Source: Lepisosteus oculatus
Lineage: Eukaryota > Chordata > Actinopteri > Semionotiformes > Lepisosteidae
DNA length: 64,000 nt
Assembly (NCBI RefSeq): GCF_040954835.1
Contig: NC_090708.1
Span: 27,106,001-27,170,000 of the forward strand
Direction: 5' to 3'
In this document: piece by piece, positions 10,961 to 21,857 of the stretch
Layout of the letters: the number at the start of each line of letters is the position of its first letter
How positions within the stretch are numbered: position 1 is the stretch's first letter
Program-made: the position numbers and the translations under genes
Notes under the pieces: model-generated
Told to the model about the DNA's origin: nothing
The model's input: only the letters and a program-made list of their open reading frames with translations
Databases searched by the model: none

Positions 10961-11990
10961 TGCTTTTTCTGCCTAGTGACAGTAAGAAAGAATAAATTGC
11001 AGAGACATCATTTGATCTTTTTGATGCTAATGCTTTAACCACAGAATGTTTAGATAGTCTTCACGCATTCTGTTTGTATACTTCTTTCAGACCAAACAAA
11101 AGGTGAAATTTCATTTCTTAACAATGTAGTGGTCATATACAAAGCAGTATTTGTAGAGAAAAACAATTCATATGGAAATTTAGAATGAGCTATGCTACCA
11201 TGAACCTGCTGTATAAAACCCATTACCTTTGACACCATCAGTCAGAGTTTGCTTTCACATCTGTATGATTGTATCCTCTCCATGTGCATGAATAATGGAT
11301 TCTGCTGAACCACACCTAACCTGATTGAAGAGTTTTCTTCGACACCTACAACAGGACAGTGCCATTTGGATGGTTGCCCATTCTTGATACAGAGAGTTTC
11401 TGTTCCATGCGGGTATGACCATACCGCATTCAACGTCACTTAATCTTTAATTTTGCCTATTCTCCTTTTGAATTGCACACACACAAATTATCACATCTTG
11501 TAACCTGCCTACTTACTTTAGATATCACTTCCTGTACATATAATGCTGTCACTGATTAAACAGTCAAATACAGAACATGAGAAGGGCAGGTATTAACTGG
11601 CAACTCAGTATATGATACCTAATGGTTAATAAGCCTACAGTATAGTTCATTTTTGTTTGTAGTCATAAAACATTGTCACGAGAAGAGCATATCTTCAGTT
11701 TACTTAGAGTATATATTGTGTTCGAGCACATTTCATGAAAAGTGAACAAAGAAAAGAACAATAAATACACAGACTTATCTGTATTTTTATTTCAAATTAT
11801 CTTCAAAACTAGTATAATTTAATACTTGTCTACAGTTGAAGTTTCAGGCCACATCAATGGTCTGATGAAAGTTAGAGCAAGATTTGTTTTATTTCTTTTA
11901 AAAAGAGAAAGAAAATATTTTGTGACCATACATTTTTTTCCTTTAGTTATGTTAATATGTTAATACATTTCACAGTTAACTGTATACCAG
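10961..11990. other. No identified feature
   Basis: Holds two adjoining minus-strand frames of 62 and 65 codons (11050-11439) that I cannot assign. Otherwise AT-rich with no recognised repeat. Confidence 0.4.
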
Positions 11991-11993
11991 TGT

Positions 11994-12399
11994 TGTAACA
12001 GAAATATAAGTCTCCTGAGATGAAGTTTTAACAACTGAGTTTATTGCATGCAAGGAACAATAAGACCAAAGTATTGTTTGGAATATAGGTACAAAACTTC
12101 CAGTTTATATAGCAAACGTCAGCTGTTTCTGACGCAATTTGTTACCATGGTAACGGAGGAGGTCACCTGTGTTTGGACATTCCCAAGACCTTAACTACTT
12201 TGAATGGCCGGTTTTATCTTTTCTTAGTTAGGGGGTCTCTATATCTTGCACTTGAAATCTCTTATCAGTTAACTCCCATCCCTGCCATAACTCAAATGTG
12301 CTTAAGCATGGAATGTCTTGTGTCACAAGAAGTCTTTGTGCAGAAGGAAATCAGTTAACTCCTTTTTCACATCTTATATCTTTCTTCACAGTACAGACA
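11994..12399 (-). mobile_element. Probable solo LTR, family LTR-B
   Basis: Read on the minus strand it runs from a TGT(C)TGTACTG start to ...ATTTCTGTTACA, with TGCAATAAACTCAG (polyadenylation signal) about 45 bp before the end. The right third, including 'cttatcagttaactccc' and 'cacatcttatatctttcttcac', recurs at 61090-61200, so it is a repeat family. No target duplication was found, so the exact ends are approximate. Confidence 0.55.
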
Positions 12400-13079
12400 T
12401 TTGAGTCACCAACATTATGCAACATGCAAAGATATGTATAGATAATAATATGGACATTTCTCACTTATTTAGGTTAATTTATAATATGATTATTTAATCT
12501 AGATATTTTTGAAAGGTAAAGTCCTTAAATTAGGACTTAATTTAGAATGCCCAGATATTTCCTGAAAGTGCTTCTTCTTAGAAACATTTAATCTCAGTAG
12601 TGAGGATTAGAACATAGAAGTCTTCTGTTTTCATGAATATGATTATAATCACTGCAAGATAATGATGTGTATTACAAGTGTAAGCCATAACAATATTTTA
12701 ACATTTTTTATGACAAATCTTTTATTGTGTATTGCACAGAAAATGGGGTCAAACTCGCTTCCTGGAGGTCCCAGTGCAATCTGTTATTATTCCACAATTG
12801 TATCAATGTATTTTATTAATTGTATCATTCAAAATATTTCTAACCAGGTTTCAAGATAACTGTACCTATAATGAAGTGAACGATTTTGGGTAATGAACAG
12901 AGACTAATTTTAGTTCCTTTATGGATCCTTTACATGTGAAACTACAAAATAATTTAGTAATTCTTTAATTACTCAGATTGGAACAAAAACCAGACAACAC
13001 TATGCCCTCAAGGATTTGCATAGAATTATCAATGCAACCCCTTAAGCAGATGGACCATTGGAATTCTTGAAAAGGAGGC
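12400..13079. other. 3' flank of OR gene 1
   Basis: AT-rich sequence downstream of the OR stop codon. It presumably contains the 3' UTR. No coding or repeat feature is seen. Confidence 0.4.
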
Positions 13080-14054
13080 TCATGTAGTGGTGATAACAGA
13101 GTTATTTGCACTGTGAGGAAAAAGAGTTTGGAGCCTAAAGTATCTGTGAGCTGCTGCCTTGATTTTTTCATTCCTTAAGCTGTAAATGATTGGGTTTACC
13201 AAAGGGGTGAGGAAATAATTCAGCCCACCAATGAAGATGCGTCCATCAGGGGGTATATTTTCCACTCTCAGTCCAATATACACCACAGCAGTGGACACAT
13301 AGTACAGGAAGACAACTGTCATATGTGAAGAGCACATTGAGAAGGCTTTCTTACGGCTGTCTACAGTTTTCATTTTTATCACTGACCTCACAATTCTGAA
13401 GTAGGAAAACAGAATGAAGATTAAAGGAAAATAGACAGAAATCATGACAAGAAACAGGGAAAAATTAACTTGTCCTGCAGTCTCACCACATGCTAATGAC
13501 ATTATAGTGGGGTAATCACAGAAACAGTGGAGGACATAATTAGAGCCACAGAATCGCAAAGTACTTGCCAGTGATATTGACAATATAGGTAGAAGGAAGC
13601 CCAGCACCCAGACAGAGGATGACATTGTGATATAGACCTTGCTTGTCATGATGGTGTTGTAATGCAGCGGTTTCACTACAGCAACATATCTGTCATAAGC
13701 CATGACTGCAACAAGGTATGTTTCAGTAGCACCAAGTGAGATTATAAAGTACATTTGAACAAAACAGCCTGTGAAAGAGATGGTTCTGTCATGGTGTAAA
13801 AACACTGCAAGCATCTTGGGTACGATGGATGTCGACATCAGTACATCTAAAACAGCCAAGTTCCAAAGGAAGAAGTACATGGGTGTGTGGAGCCGGTGAT
13901 CGAGGGCCACTAACACCAGGATGAGCAGATTACCCAGGAATGTGGCCAGGAAGAGGATGAGAAAGATGATGAAAAGGGCAGAGTAATGCTCCTGCAGTCC
14001 TGGCATTCCCACGATGATAAACTCAGAGTGCAGGGTGACATTGGAGCTGTTCAT
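13080..14054 (-). CDS. Olfactory receptor, intact (OR gene 1)
   Basis: A 324-residue class A GPCR expected to detect odorants at olfactory neuron cilia and signal through Golf. It is full length for an OR, with one coding exon. Seen: N-terminal glycosylation sites (NSS, NVT); GN at 41-42 in TM1; PMYFFLWNLA at 58-67; Cys97 before TM3; MAYDRYVAVVKPLHY at 118-132; the OR signature KAFSMCSSH at 236-244 before TM6; PLVNPIIYSLRN at 284-295 in TM7. The start is the only Met that leaves a normal OR N-terminus. A possible acceptor AG lies ~40 bp upstream (14093-14094), and a putative 5' exon is at 17120. It is closely related to the ORs at 24011 and 33917, so these are tandem duplicates. The ligand is unknown. 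Confidence 0.97.
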   Translation of the reverse strand: MNSSNVTLHSEFIIVGMPGLQEHYSALFIIFLILFLATFLGNLLILVLVALDHRLHTPMYFFLWNLAVLDVLMSTSIVPKMLAVFLHHDRTISFTGCFVQMYFIISLGATETYLVAVMAYDRYVAVVKPLHYNTIMTSKVYITMSSSVWVLGFLLPILSISLASTLRFCGSNYVLHCFCDYPTIMSLACGETAGQVNFSLFLVMISVYFPLIFILFSYFRIVRSVIKMKTVDSRKKAFSMCSSHMTVVFLYYVSTAVVYIGLRVENIPPDGRIFIGGLNYFLTPLVNPIIYSLRNEKIKAAAHRYFRLQTLFPHSANNSVITTT

Positions 14055-14632
14055 GACTCAGAAGCTCAGAGACCTTGACAGAAGAGTGAAACCTAGGAGG
14101 ATAATTCAATAGTATTTTCATTTAGGGCTTTTGGTTTTTCATTTCTAATCTTGAATCAGGTGACACCCTGACACACAGTATAGGGCAATCTATATACAAT
14201 GTGTTATTTTCACTTTGATGATTTCACCACCTGTTGTAGAAAAAGAAAATCTGCTTACAAATATTTCAGAGTTAAACGTCTACATACTTGTATTTTGTCT
14301 GAAACATAAAACACAGCATTTAAGATGTTCAAATTTTGTAAAAAGTATACACAGACACTATAAAAGCAATAATTAATTTTCAGGGGAGGGGGTTACATAA
14401 TGTGAAAATAAATACAGAATCACTAATTAAGTATATTATTAGGTATGTATTATATTATTTTTAATCTGCTGTTCACAGTAAATGGGGGATATCTATTTAG
14501 AGAATGACACATAAGAGAAAGAGATGGAACTGACAGTTTTATTTTTTTTACTGTAAATTGATTGCTACGGATGCCATGTCATATCAGTAAGTTTTGACGG
14601 GGGTTAAGGCTCAGGTGAGCCATTGAACTGTC

Positions 14633-14959
14633 TGTCATGCCCTCTGCAGCCAGAGGGCGCTCCTTCTCTGTCCTGTCCCTAGTTTCCGGTCTGCTGTCCT
14701 TCCTGTCCCTCTCTTCCTTGGGCTATATATTTCCGGGTCTTGCACTCTGTCCTCGCTCAGCATTGATGTTCGGATGTCCTGAGACCTGCCTAGCACCAGG
14801 GCGCCCCACGTCCGCTCCCTGAGGGCATAGGTTTCTATACGGCATTCCTGAACTCTTTGCACAATGAGCCCGGGCCTTTTTCCCGTCTCGCCGCTACGCA
14901 TATGGGTCTTTTTCTGCTCTCCTGCTCCCCACGGTTAGTCCCTTTGGACGTCTGTGACA
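14633..14959 (+). repeat. 5' LTR of the non-autonomous element
   Basis: The 327-bp copy begins TGTCATGCCC. It differs from the 3' copy at seven sites: four T/C differences, one each of C/A and G/T, and one more C/A. Confidence 0.93.
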
Positions 14960-15072
14960 GAATGCTGAGCCCCCTACTGACCCCGAGAGCGGCGTTTTTT
15001 TTTGTCTTGCCGCAGTTTTTTTTTTCTTGTTCTCTGGGCTGTTTTTTTTTTTCAGTTCCTCTATTCTAATCA

Positions 15073-15400
15073 CTGGATATCACTCCGATCTTCAGTGCCT
15101 GTGAGCGGGTCCTGTACCTGGCTTTCCTCGGGTAGATCACTCCGATATCAGTGATTGAATGTTGAGCTGGCTTGCCTATTCTTATTACTGGATATCACTC
15201 CGAGCTTCTGTGTCTGGAGCGGGTTCTCGTGCCTGGCTCTTCCTGGTCTTGCTCTCTCCGATATCAGTGATAGAATGGTAAGCTTTCTGCCGTTCCTCCA
15301 TTCTTTTCGCTGGATATCACTCTGGGCATCTGTGTCTGTGAGCGGACTTCGGTCTGGCTTTCCTCAGGTTGTCCACTCCGATATCAGCGTTAGAATGTGA
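15073..15400 (+). repeat. Internal minisatellite, three units
   Basis: Units start at 'ctggatatcact' at 15073, 15188 and 15310 (spacing 115 and 122 bp), each ending in 'ctccgatatcagYgwtwgaatg'. A fourth partial unit precedes them. They lie inside the non-autonomous LTR element. Confidence 0.85.
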
Positions 15401-15837
15401 ACGTGCCATTTCCCCAGTCTGCGGTATTTTTTCCCGGGATTTTTGTGTTTTTTTTCTTGTTTTTTGCCTTTTGTTTTGATTTTTTTCTTCCTGGTTTCCC
15501 CTCCTTTTTGGTCCCCCCTGCTCTCTGTGTCTCGGAACTCTGGTTCCTACCTGTTTTTGGTTCCTATCTGTCTTGTGTGGTTTGTCTCCCTGGTCTTTCC
15601 CAGGTTTTTGTCTGTTGGGTTTGTGCTTGTGTACTTTTTTTGTTTTAAGTCTCCGGAGCTCTTCTCTACACCCCCTTCCTCCACCCAATAAAGGTTTATA
15701 CCCCGGAGGAAGGGGTAGCTCTCAGCCGTGGATTCCCGGAGGTTTCCTTTCAGTTAAATGAGGTTTTTCCTCCCCCCAGTGCTGTGCAGCTTATTTATTT
15801 GTTTGGGCGTCGGAGCCGCCCATGAACGGGGGGGTAC

Positions 15838-16164
15838 TGTCACGCCCTCTGCAGCCAGAGGGCGCTCCTTCTCTGTCCTGTCCCTAGTTTCCGGTCTGCT
15901 GTACTTCCTGTCCCTCTCTTCCTTGGGCTATATATTTCCGGTTCTTGCACTCTGTCCTCGCTCAGCATTGATGTTCGGATGTCCTGAGACCCGCCTAGCA
16001 CCAGGGCGCCCCACGTCCGCTCCCTGAGGGCATAGGTTTCTATAAGGCATTCCTGAACTCTCTGCACAATGAGCCCGGGCCTTTTTCCCGTCTCGCCGCT
16101 ACGCATATGGGTCTTTTTCTGCTCTCCTGCTCCCCACGGTTAGTCCCTTTGGACGTCCGTGACA
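15838..16164 (+). repeat. 3' LTR of the non-autonomous element
   Basis: A 327-bp direct repeat of 14633-14959, immediately preceded by the polypurine tract and 'tac', and followed by the duplicated CTGTC. Confidence 0.93.
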
Positions 16165-16184
16165 CTGTCCCCTGGACACATCCC

Positions 16185-16690
16185 TGCAGAGCAATGAATC
16201 ACTAAAGTCATGTCATTTACCAAACCACTTTATAACATATGGTGTCGAGGGAAGCCGGAGCCTACCCGGCAAGCAATGAGCCCAATGCAGGGTACACCCT
16301 GGACGGGTCACCAGCCCATCACAGGGCACGTGCAAGCCAATCATACATGGGGACAATTCGGAGGGAGAAATTTGGCCTGGACACTGGGAAACTCCCTACA
16401 CTTCTCAAGAAATGCCCGGGGATCTTTAATGACCCCTGAGAGTCAGGACCTCAATTTAATGTCTCATTCCAAAGACGGCACTCACTACACTATAGTGTCC
16501 CCTCCACTATACCAGGGCTTTAGGACCCACACAGACCGTAAGGTGGGCACCCTCTACTGGTCCCACTAACACCACTTCCAGCAGCAACCATAGCTTCCCA
16601 GGAGGTCTCTCATCCAGGTACCGACCAGGCTCAACCTTGCTTAGCTTCACTGGGTAGCCAGTTGTGGCTTGGCTCTTGGCTCACTTAAGT
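16185..16690 (-). repeat. 5S rRNA-derived SINE
   Basis: On the minus strand the head (16592-16650) closely follows 5S rRNA: GAAGCTAAGCAAGG, GCCTGGTCGGTACCTGGATG and GAGACCTCCTGGGAA. This covers the internal Pol III promoter region. The body contains 'gagacattaaattgaggtcctgactctc' and ends in an L2-like segment ('gtccagggtgtaccctgc...gggtaggctccggcttccc'). It is a SINE, not a 5S gene: the flanks diverge from 5S and the body is SINE-like. Confidence 0.82.
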
Positions 16691-17119
16691 TTATATAGAA
16701 TATATTTAAGTACTTCTACAACTGATTTTTAAGTACTGTATGTATTTTGTATTTTATTTTGTATATCAGTGAACAAATGTTGTTCTGAAAAACATTATAA
16801 ACCAATTTTCAATTTTTATACTTAAAAATGAATGCCCATGTATATTTTTGGTAACGCATTTACTGTATAGGTGTTAAAAATGAATGTTGCTTATAACTGT
16901 TCACTGAGAAAAATTAATGCACTAATATACAACTTAAAGATCAATTTTAGAACATCTTAAATATATTCTATATAACCTTCATAAAAATAGTAGCAAAGCA
17001 TAAGTCCATATAGAAGTCTAAATCTAAAATCTTTAAAAAGTCAGTATTCTCTCTACTGAGGAAACAAGGCAGACCAACAGTAGAAAAGAATCATAGACAG
17101 TAAGTATAAAGTCACATAC

Positions 17120-17330
17120 CTGGAGCCTGAATCTTTTCACTGTGCTCTTCCAGCACAGCACACACCTCCTGGACAAAAAACTCATCCTAGAATCTCAGCT
17201 GCGTTTAATAGCAGCTCTTCACAGTGACCTCAGAGGCCACTGAGTGCAGAACTGTAGCTGTGGCTCTGATAAACCTGGAGAGACAAAATGCTAGAGGGAA
17301 CAGGCCCAAGGGATACAGCACAAAACTTTT
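17120..17330 (-). promoter_or_regulatory. Putative promoter and non-coding exon 1 of OR gene 1
   Basis: On the minus strand a TATA-like 'gctattaaacgc' (17211-17222) is followed ~95 bp later by a perfect splice donor CTCCAG|GTATGTGAC at 17120|17119. The same ~210-bp block, with the same donor and box at the same spacing, occurs upstream of the other two OR genes (30864 and 39094) and nowhere else in the window. It lies 3.1 kb upstream of the OR start codon. A transcription start near 17185 is inferred. Confidence 0.7.
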
Positions 17331-17639
17331 GTTGCATGTATTATTTCTAATGGCATCATAATAGGACACTGAAAGTTTAATACTTAAAGTTAGTTATTTT
17401 TTAAACTTAAAACTATTAATATTATTTAATATTTACATTATATATTTAATGGATTCACTTAGAATAATTATTGTACTTAATGCTTTTTTTTGAACAGACA
17501 CTTTTGTAGGGGTGAGCTGGTTCATTTGTTACTCCAGAGGAGTCACAGGCACTGATCGCGTCTGCATTTATAACTTAGTTTTTAAAATTAATCAAGCAAT
17601 ATGAAGGATCTCTTTTAAGTCCTTTACTTATCATTAAAC

Positions 17640-17795
17640 AAACAGCTTTTTCAACAAATTAGATGTATCATTTTATAACAGTTAAAACAACATCTTATTG
17701 TACTTCCTAATTATATTACATGTTGAAAATAATACGTTTTTAATAATCTTTAATGATTTATACATTTTGGAAAGGTTTCATCTATACAAAACAGT
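17640..17795 (+). repeat. Duplicated segment, partner at 56030-56125
   Basis: 'Taatctttaatgatttatac' with 'attttggaaaggtttcatctatacaaa' matches the sequence at 56065-56122. The LTR-A copy 2 has inserted into it. Confidence 0.55.
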
Positions 17796-19171
17796 TGTAG
17801 CGGCAATGCTTGTTAATAAGACAGAATTAAGTGTTGCTGTGCTTTCCCAAATGAGGCCCCATCTCTCTCTTCATCTCTGTGGTGCAGCCACAGAGAAGCT
17901 ACTCATGCAGGCTGATTTAAAGATGTTTTCCTTTGATAAGGGACAGCTCCCAAAGGGGATGCACTTAGCTAAGCCTGGCTATCATGATCAATGGTCATCC
18001 ATTGGCACCTATCTGTCTAGGGAGTGCCAGATGGACATCTGGACTGCATTCCTAAGTGTCAGGAGTAAGTGACTCATATCTCACCTTGATCAACCAATCA
18101 GGGACTGGTAGGGCCGAGTAACCCACGTGGCACTCTGATGCCCATGAAACTTTCAGCCAATGAACGAGCTGAAGTTCCTCCAGGTAAAAACAGGCAACAC
18201 AGGAGAACTATTCAGAGACTTTTCCAGTAGGAGAATTCTAAGGAGAATTCCAGGGGTGCGGGACAATTCCAGGGCAAGATGGCCCAGGAGCAGAAGGCTC
18301 CCAAGGGCAGGACATTCTCGCAGCGCGCCTCCTGACCATCCTGAGACTCAGCCCGGACCACCACGGAACGGCCATTGTGTCCGAGTGCCAGAACTTTGCT
18401 TTGTTCTAAGAGTCGAGAGCAGAGGTTGCCAGAGAGTAACCAGAGATACACCCGAGGTTAGCATCAGCAGCAAGCCTCATGAACAGGTCGGAACTGTAGG
18501 CAGCTGAATCACTATTCAGAACTAGCGCTTCATCAGGAACGAACCAGTCCTCTTCCTGACTTGCTGGGACCCACAGTCATCTTTTCTCCTGAGCACAACT
18601 TTGCTAGTTAAAGCCAACACTAACTAGCCGGTCAGTGAGCATCAGCAGCGCACCATCACAGCACAGCCTGGCACGGAGCCAGAGAGCCCGCAGGAGATCT
18701 GAATCCCCAGAGATTGGATGAGTATTCGACTTCAATGCATTACAGCTCGAGAATTCAATTGTTATCCCAACCAGTTGATAACAATTTAATTCCTAAGAGT
18801 TATGTACTTGTTTTGAGTATCTAATGTAGAGGTTATAACCAAGTTCATTTACGAAACGGTCTAAATGAATGATATACTGAACGTATGTCCTCTTGATATG
18901 TGTAACACTTCGTAACAGACTGAATATATACCTTTTGTATTCTGATAACCCTCTCGATAAGATCTGTTAGGTTTATATGCATATTTTATGTATTAATAAA
19001 TGTATCCTCGTGTATTAGTACCCGTGTGTGTGTGCGTTGTTTGAGTTATATCGCATGGTTGGATTCTAAGGCCATCAAAAGAATCATTTTGTGATTTACG
19101 GCTACAATTAATAATTGTCCCCGTAAATGCCCAAACCCTACAGAACTGGTGCCTCGTGAGAGCACACTACA
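17796..19171 (+). mobile_element. Solo LTR, family LTR-A copy 2 (variant 3' end)
   Basis: 1376 bp from TGTAGCGGCA to ...CACTACA, flanked by CAGT (17792-17795 and 19172-19175). It is homologous to copy 1 for nearly its whole length, but its last ~50 bp differ. After 'ctggtgcct' it reads 'cgtgagagcacactaca' instead of the longer tail containing 'tatttggcgtccctgaRccgg' found in copies 1, 3 and 4. It is therefore a second subfamily or a copy with a remodelled end. Confidence 0.9.
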
Positions 19172-19392
19172 CAGTGTAAGTATAAATTATAAATATAATA
19201 ATTGTCATACATAATATAAGGTATGAATGACAAATATAGTAATATTAAAATTGCATTGGAATACTGTTACACTTTTTTCCATGTCTTGTAAAACAAAATC
19301 ATTTACAAGACTTTGGTCAAATGTGCATTTGATCTGACAAAATAAAAATATAAAAAAAAATATGAAATAAAATGTGGCACTAGCAAAATAAA

Positions 19393-20487
19393 TCAAGTTC
19401 TAAAATAATCAGAAATACAATTTAAAATATACTGAAAAATGCTCCTTTTCCCATCGGCACTGAGATGAAGCCCATCAGCAGCAGAGGACTGAGCAATCGG
19501 CTGCTTATTCTTTAGAAGCACTCTGTTGCTCCTGAGGAACTGCACATGGTCCATCTGAGAAGGGAGATGTGAAAGAACTAGAGGGACATGATCAGATTTC
19601 CCCTGACTCAACAAAAAATATATATTTTTTGTATATCTAAGCTTTTCCAACTGTTCTTGCAATTCATCAATACTCTTCTCTAGCTGTGCCTTTTCCTTAT
19701 CTGACTCACTTTTCTCCTGTTCATTCAAAATGACTGCCTGCTCACACTCCACAACTTTTTGCTCAAGTGTCAGAATTTTACTATCCCTGCGTCTAAGCCT
19801 TTTATTCACATTCCTAACACTTCCATGTCCTAACTTTTCATTTGCCTTGCTTAATTTATTTGAGAGCTTGAATTTCAGTTTCAGCCATATAAAGCATAAG
19901 TCCTCTCTCTTTTTTTCTTGTCTAACCTAGCTCTTTCATCATCTAGTTTCCTGCATTCTTCCATTAATCTATGCACATGTTTGAACTGTGCTCCTAATTT
20001 GCTAACTACCTCATTAGTGTACTTTACATCACTTAATTCACTCGTTCCTGATCTTACATCACAAGCAGAGCTAGTGCTAGCTGTTTGCTGTGCATCTTCT
20101 GCAGCTGAAATTTCACTGCTCTCCTTTCTTACTGGGGGCAGAGCAAAGTTCTGGTGGTCAAAATCTTCCCTTTCACTTTTTCTTAAGCAGGATTTCTTCT
20201 TAATGATCCTCTGTACATACAAACAAATCACTCGCTGAAAATATTCTTTTTCCTGTTCATTTCTTAGACCTAGGTTGAAATTATGATTTAAGATATCAAA
20301 GATATCAGCATTGTTTCCTATTTGATTTTTTGGCTTCGGAAAATTTGTAGATCTCCATCATCGCTCTGTTCGTCAAGATTTTAACATCTAGTTTTAACTC
20401 TACATCTATCCCTAATTCCTCGAAGTAGCTACTGATGTATTGCTTCCCCTTACCACCAAGGCACACAAGCATTTTCTCTGGATTCAT
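19393..20487 (-). pseudogene. Coiled-coil protein gene, two frameshifts
   Basis: One protein of about 340 residues can be followed across three minus-strand frames: 20487-20305, 20231-19881 and 19809-19393. A frameshift lies near 20300, in an A-rich run, and another near 19865. The first part starts MNPEKMLVCLGGKGKQY. The middle is hydrophilic, and the last part is a strong coiled coil (LEQKVVECEQ...LEKSIDELQEQLEKL). The C-terminus ends ADGLHLSADG, which recalls the final block of SGNH hydrolases, but this is weak. I do not recognise the family. A decayed copy at 59200-60030 and its conserved upstream sequence suggest a repeated gene or transposon product. Confidence 0.55.
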
Positions 20488-20935
20488 TTTTTTTTCTTTC
20501 TCAGGGTCTCTCTCATTCGCTGCGGCTTGGCACCAGAGCGGTTAACGATGGCGACAAGTCAGGCACCCAGAGGGAGGGGGAGGAGGGGCGTCTTCCTGCC
20601 TCCGTTACTAAAATGCCAAATAGGAGTGGCTTAAGCGACATGCACAGTCGTGTAAGTGACAGTTTGAGGTAGCCTGTCGTGTAGATTTCACTTTGTTGCT
20701 GATAGGTTAAGCTTTCGAAACTCAGCCCCAAAGTCATGTGACTGATTTTTCACCGTTTCATTGGTAATTGGGATGTGTAGCTTTTAATTCAGTTTGAATT
20801 ACACTGTACGTACTGTCTTCGTATTTAGCCAGGGCTTTAAAGAGAGGGCGCGCCAAAAATTTTCGGTTCCGTCGTCTCCGCTTTAAAGGTACCCATGTCC
20901 TGGAACGTTTGCCCAGCGTACGGTAGTAAGCCCTG
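20488..20935 (-). promoter_or_regulatory. Conserved upstream region of the coiled-coil gene
   Basis: About 400 bp immediately upstream of the first ATG are kept in the second copy at 59600-60030 better than the coding part is. It contains 'gtggcttaagcgaYatRcac', 'ttgctgataggttaagcttt' and a GC-rich block 'gagggcgcgccaaaaatttt' resembling an E2F-type site (TTTTTGGCGCG on the minus strand). A promoter role is inferred. Confidence 0.5.
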
Positions 20936-21059
20936 ACATTCCATCTAAAAGATGGAGATCGAGGAGACTTACTTAGGGGGAAACACAGTGACAGACAAGA
21001 TTTGAACTGGGAACTTTCTGACTAGTCTTTCTCCTTGATCACATAGCCCTTTTGATAGG

Positions 21060-21265
21060 AGCTTATCCCCAGTGATATTGGGGTGCCATTCTGTCTAGTG
21101 TGGACAAGAGGAACGGGTAAGTGTATGAGTCAGGACTGCATCTCCTATTGGTCCTGTGATGTCAGTCTTTCTTACAATTACTCTGACCTTTGATCTGTTA
21201 TTATTGATTCATTCAGTTTCTCTTCAGGTGAGTTGAATTCATTCTTATTAAACACGGGAGACAAG
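21060..21265. repeat. Direct duplication, partner at 22655-22835
   Basis: Both copies share 'gggtaaG...gagtcagg', 'ctcctattggtcctgtgatgtcag' against 'ctccaatagttgtgtgatgtcag', and 'attcctattaaacac'-type ends. The two lie on either side of the diverged LTR at 21266-21857. Confidence 0.55.
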
Positions 21266-21857
21266 CTCAACAGTTCCAACCGTAGTTCACTCGTTGATCA
21301 GGTGAGCATTCCCGGCGGGGTACCGGCGGTTCACAAGGCTTGCTGCTAGGCTAAGTCCTGGCACTCGGATACACTTGGCGTCATGTGATTGTCTGAGCCA
21401 AGTCTGTGAATGTCCTGGAAGGAAATCTTCTGGGCCCTGTGCTACCTCTTTTATCTGGAGAAACTACGGTCGTTCATTGGTTGAAAGTTCCGCAGGTGTT
21501 CGAGGCCACATGGGGTTACCCTGCCCTACCAGTTCCTGATTGGCTGATCGAGGTGGAGGATGAGTAACAATGCTCTCTGACATTAGGGTTGTAAACAACC
21601 TGGGATGAGACTCTCCCTTGGAATCTCCCAGACAGTAAGGCGCCAGAGATGACCATTTATTAGGGTGGCCAGAGAATCTCAGCCTTGGGAGTTGTTCCTT
21701 ATCAGGAAACTCTATCACATAGAAAAACACCTTAAATCTGAACCAAATGAAATGGCCTCTCTGTGTCCAGAACCACTAAGATGAGGGACAGAGAAACTGG
21801 CAAGGGAGCAGCAAACGTAATTCTTGCATTACTAATAAGCCTTGCTGCTACATACTG
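21266..21857 (-). mobile_element. Diverged, truncated relative of LTR-A
   Basis: On the minus strand it starts TGTAGCAGCAAGGCTTATTAGTAATG, close to the TGTAGCGGCGAGGCTTAATAATAATG of LTR-A. It keeps landmarks in order: the 'ttatcaggaa' and 'cattggctgaaag' segments, 'cctgattggctgatcgaggtg', and 'ggcgccag...gaccat'. The 3' half is shorter and very different. It is an older subfamily. Confidence 0.65.

Larger units (their letters stand above)
14633..16164 (+). mobile_element. Complete non-autonomous LTR retrotransposon
   Basis: 1532 bp with two 327-bp LTRs (14633-14959 and 15838-16164), both TGTCA...TGACA, flanked by the 5-bp duplication CTGTC (14628-14632 and 16165-16169). By eye the LTRs differ at 7 positions (about 2%), so the insertion is fairly young. 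A TATA-like 'ctatatatttcc' lies near 14723. A G-rich polypurine tract 'gaacggggggg' sits just before the 3' LTR and sets the strand. The 878-bp interior has no gag or pol; it is T-rich and carries a minisatellite. Size and lack of genes fit a TRIM-like element moved by a gypsy-type partner. Confidence 0.93.
14093..17119 (-). other. Presumed 5' intron of OR gene 1
   Basis: The interval lies between the putative donor at 17120|17119 and a candidate acceptor at 14094-14093. It holds the LTR element at 14633 and the 5S-SINE at 16185. Intron status is inferred from the shared donor module and would need transcripts. Confidence 0.5.

Noticed and set aside
14635-16106. Several ORFs of 60-123 codons on both strands
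   Set aside because: They lie inside the LTRs and interior of the non-autonomous element; the two 88-codon minus-strand frames are simply the two LTR copies.
16592-16650. 5S rRNA gene
   Set aside because: Only the 3' two thirds resemble 5S and it is continuous with a SINE body and L2-like tail.
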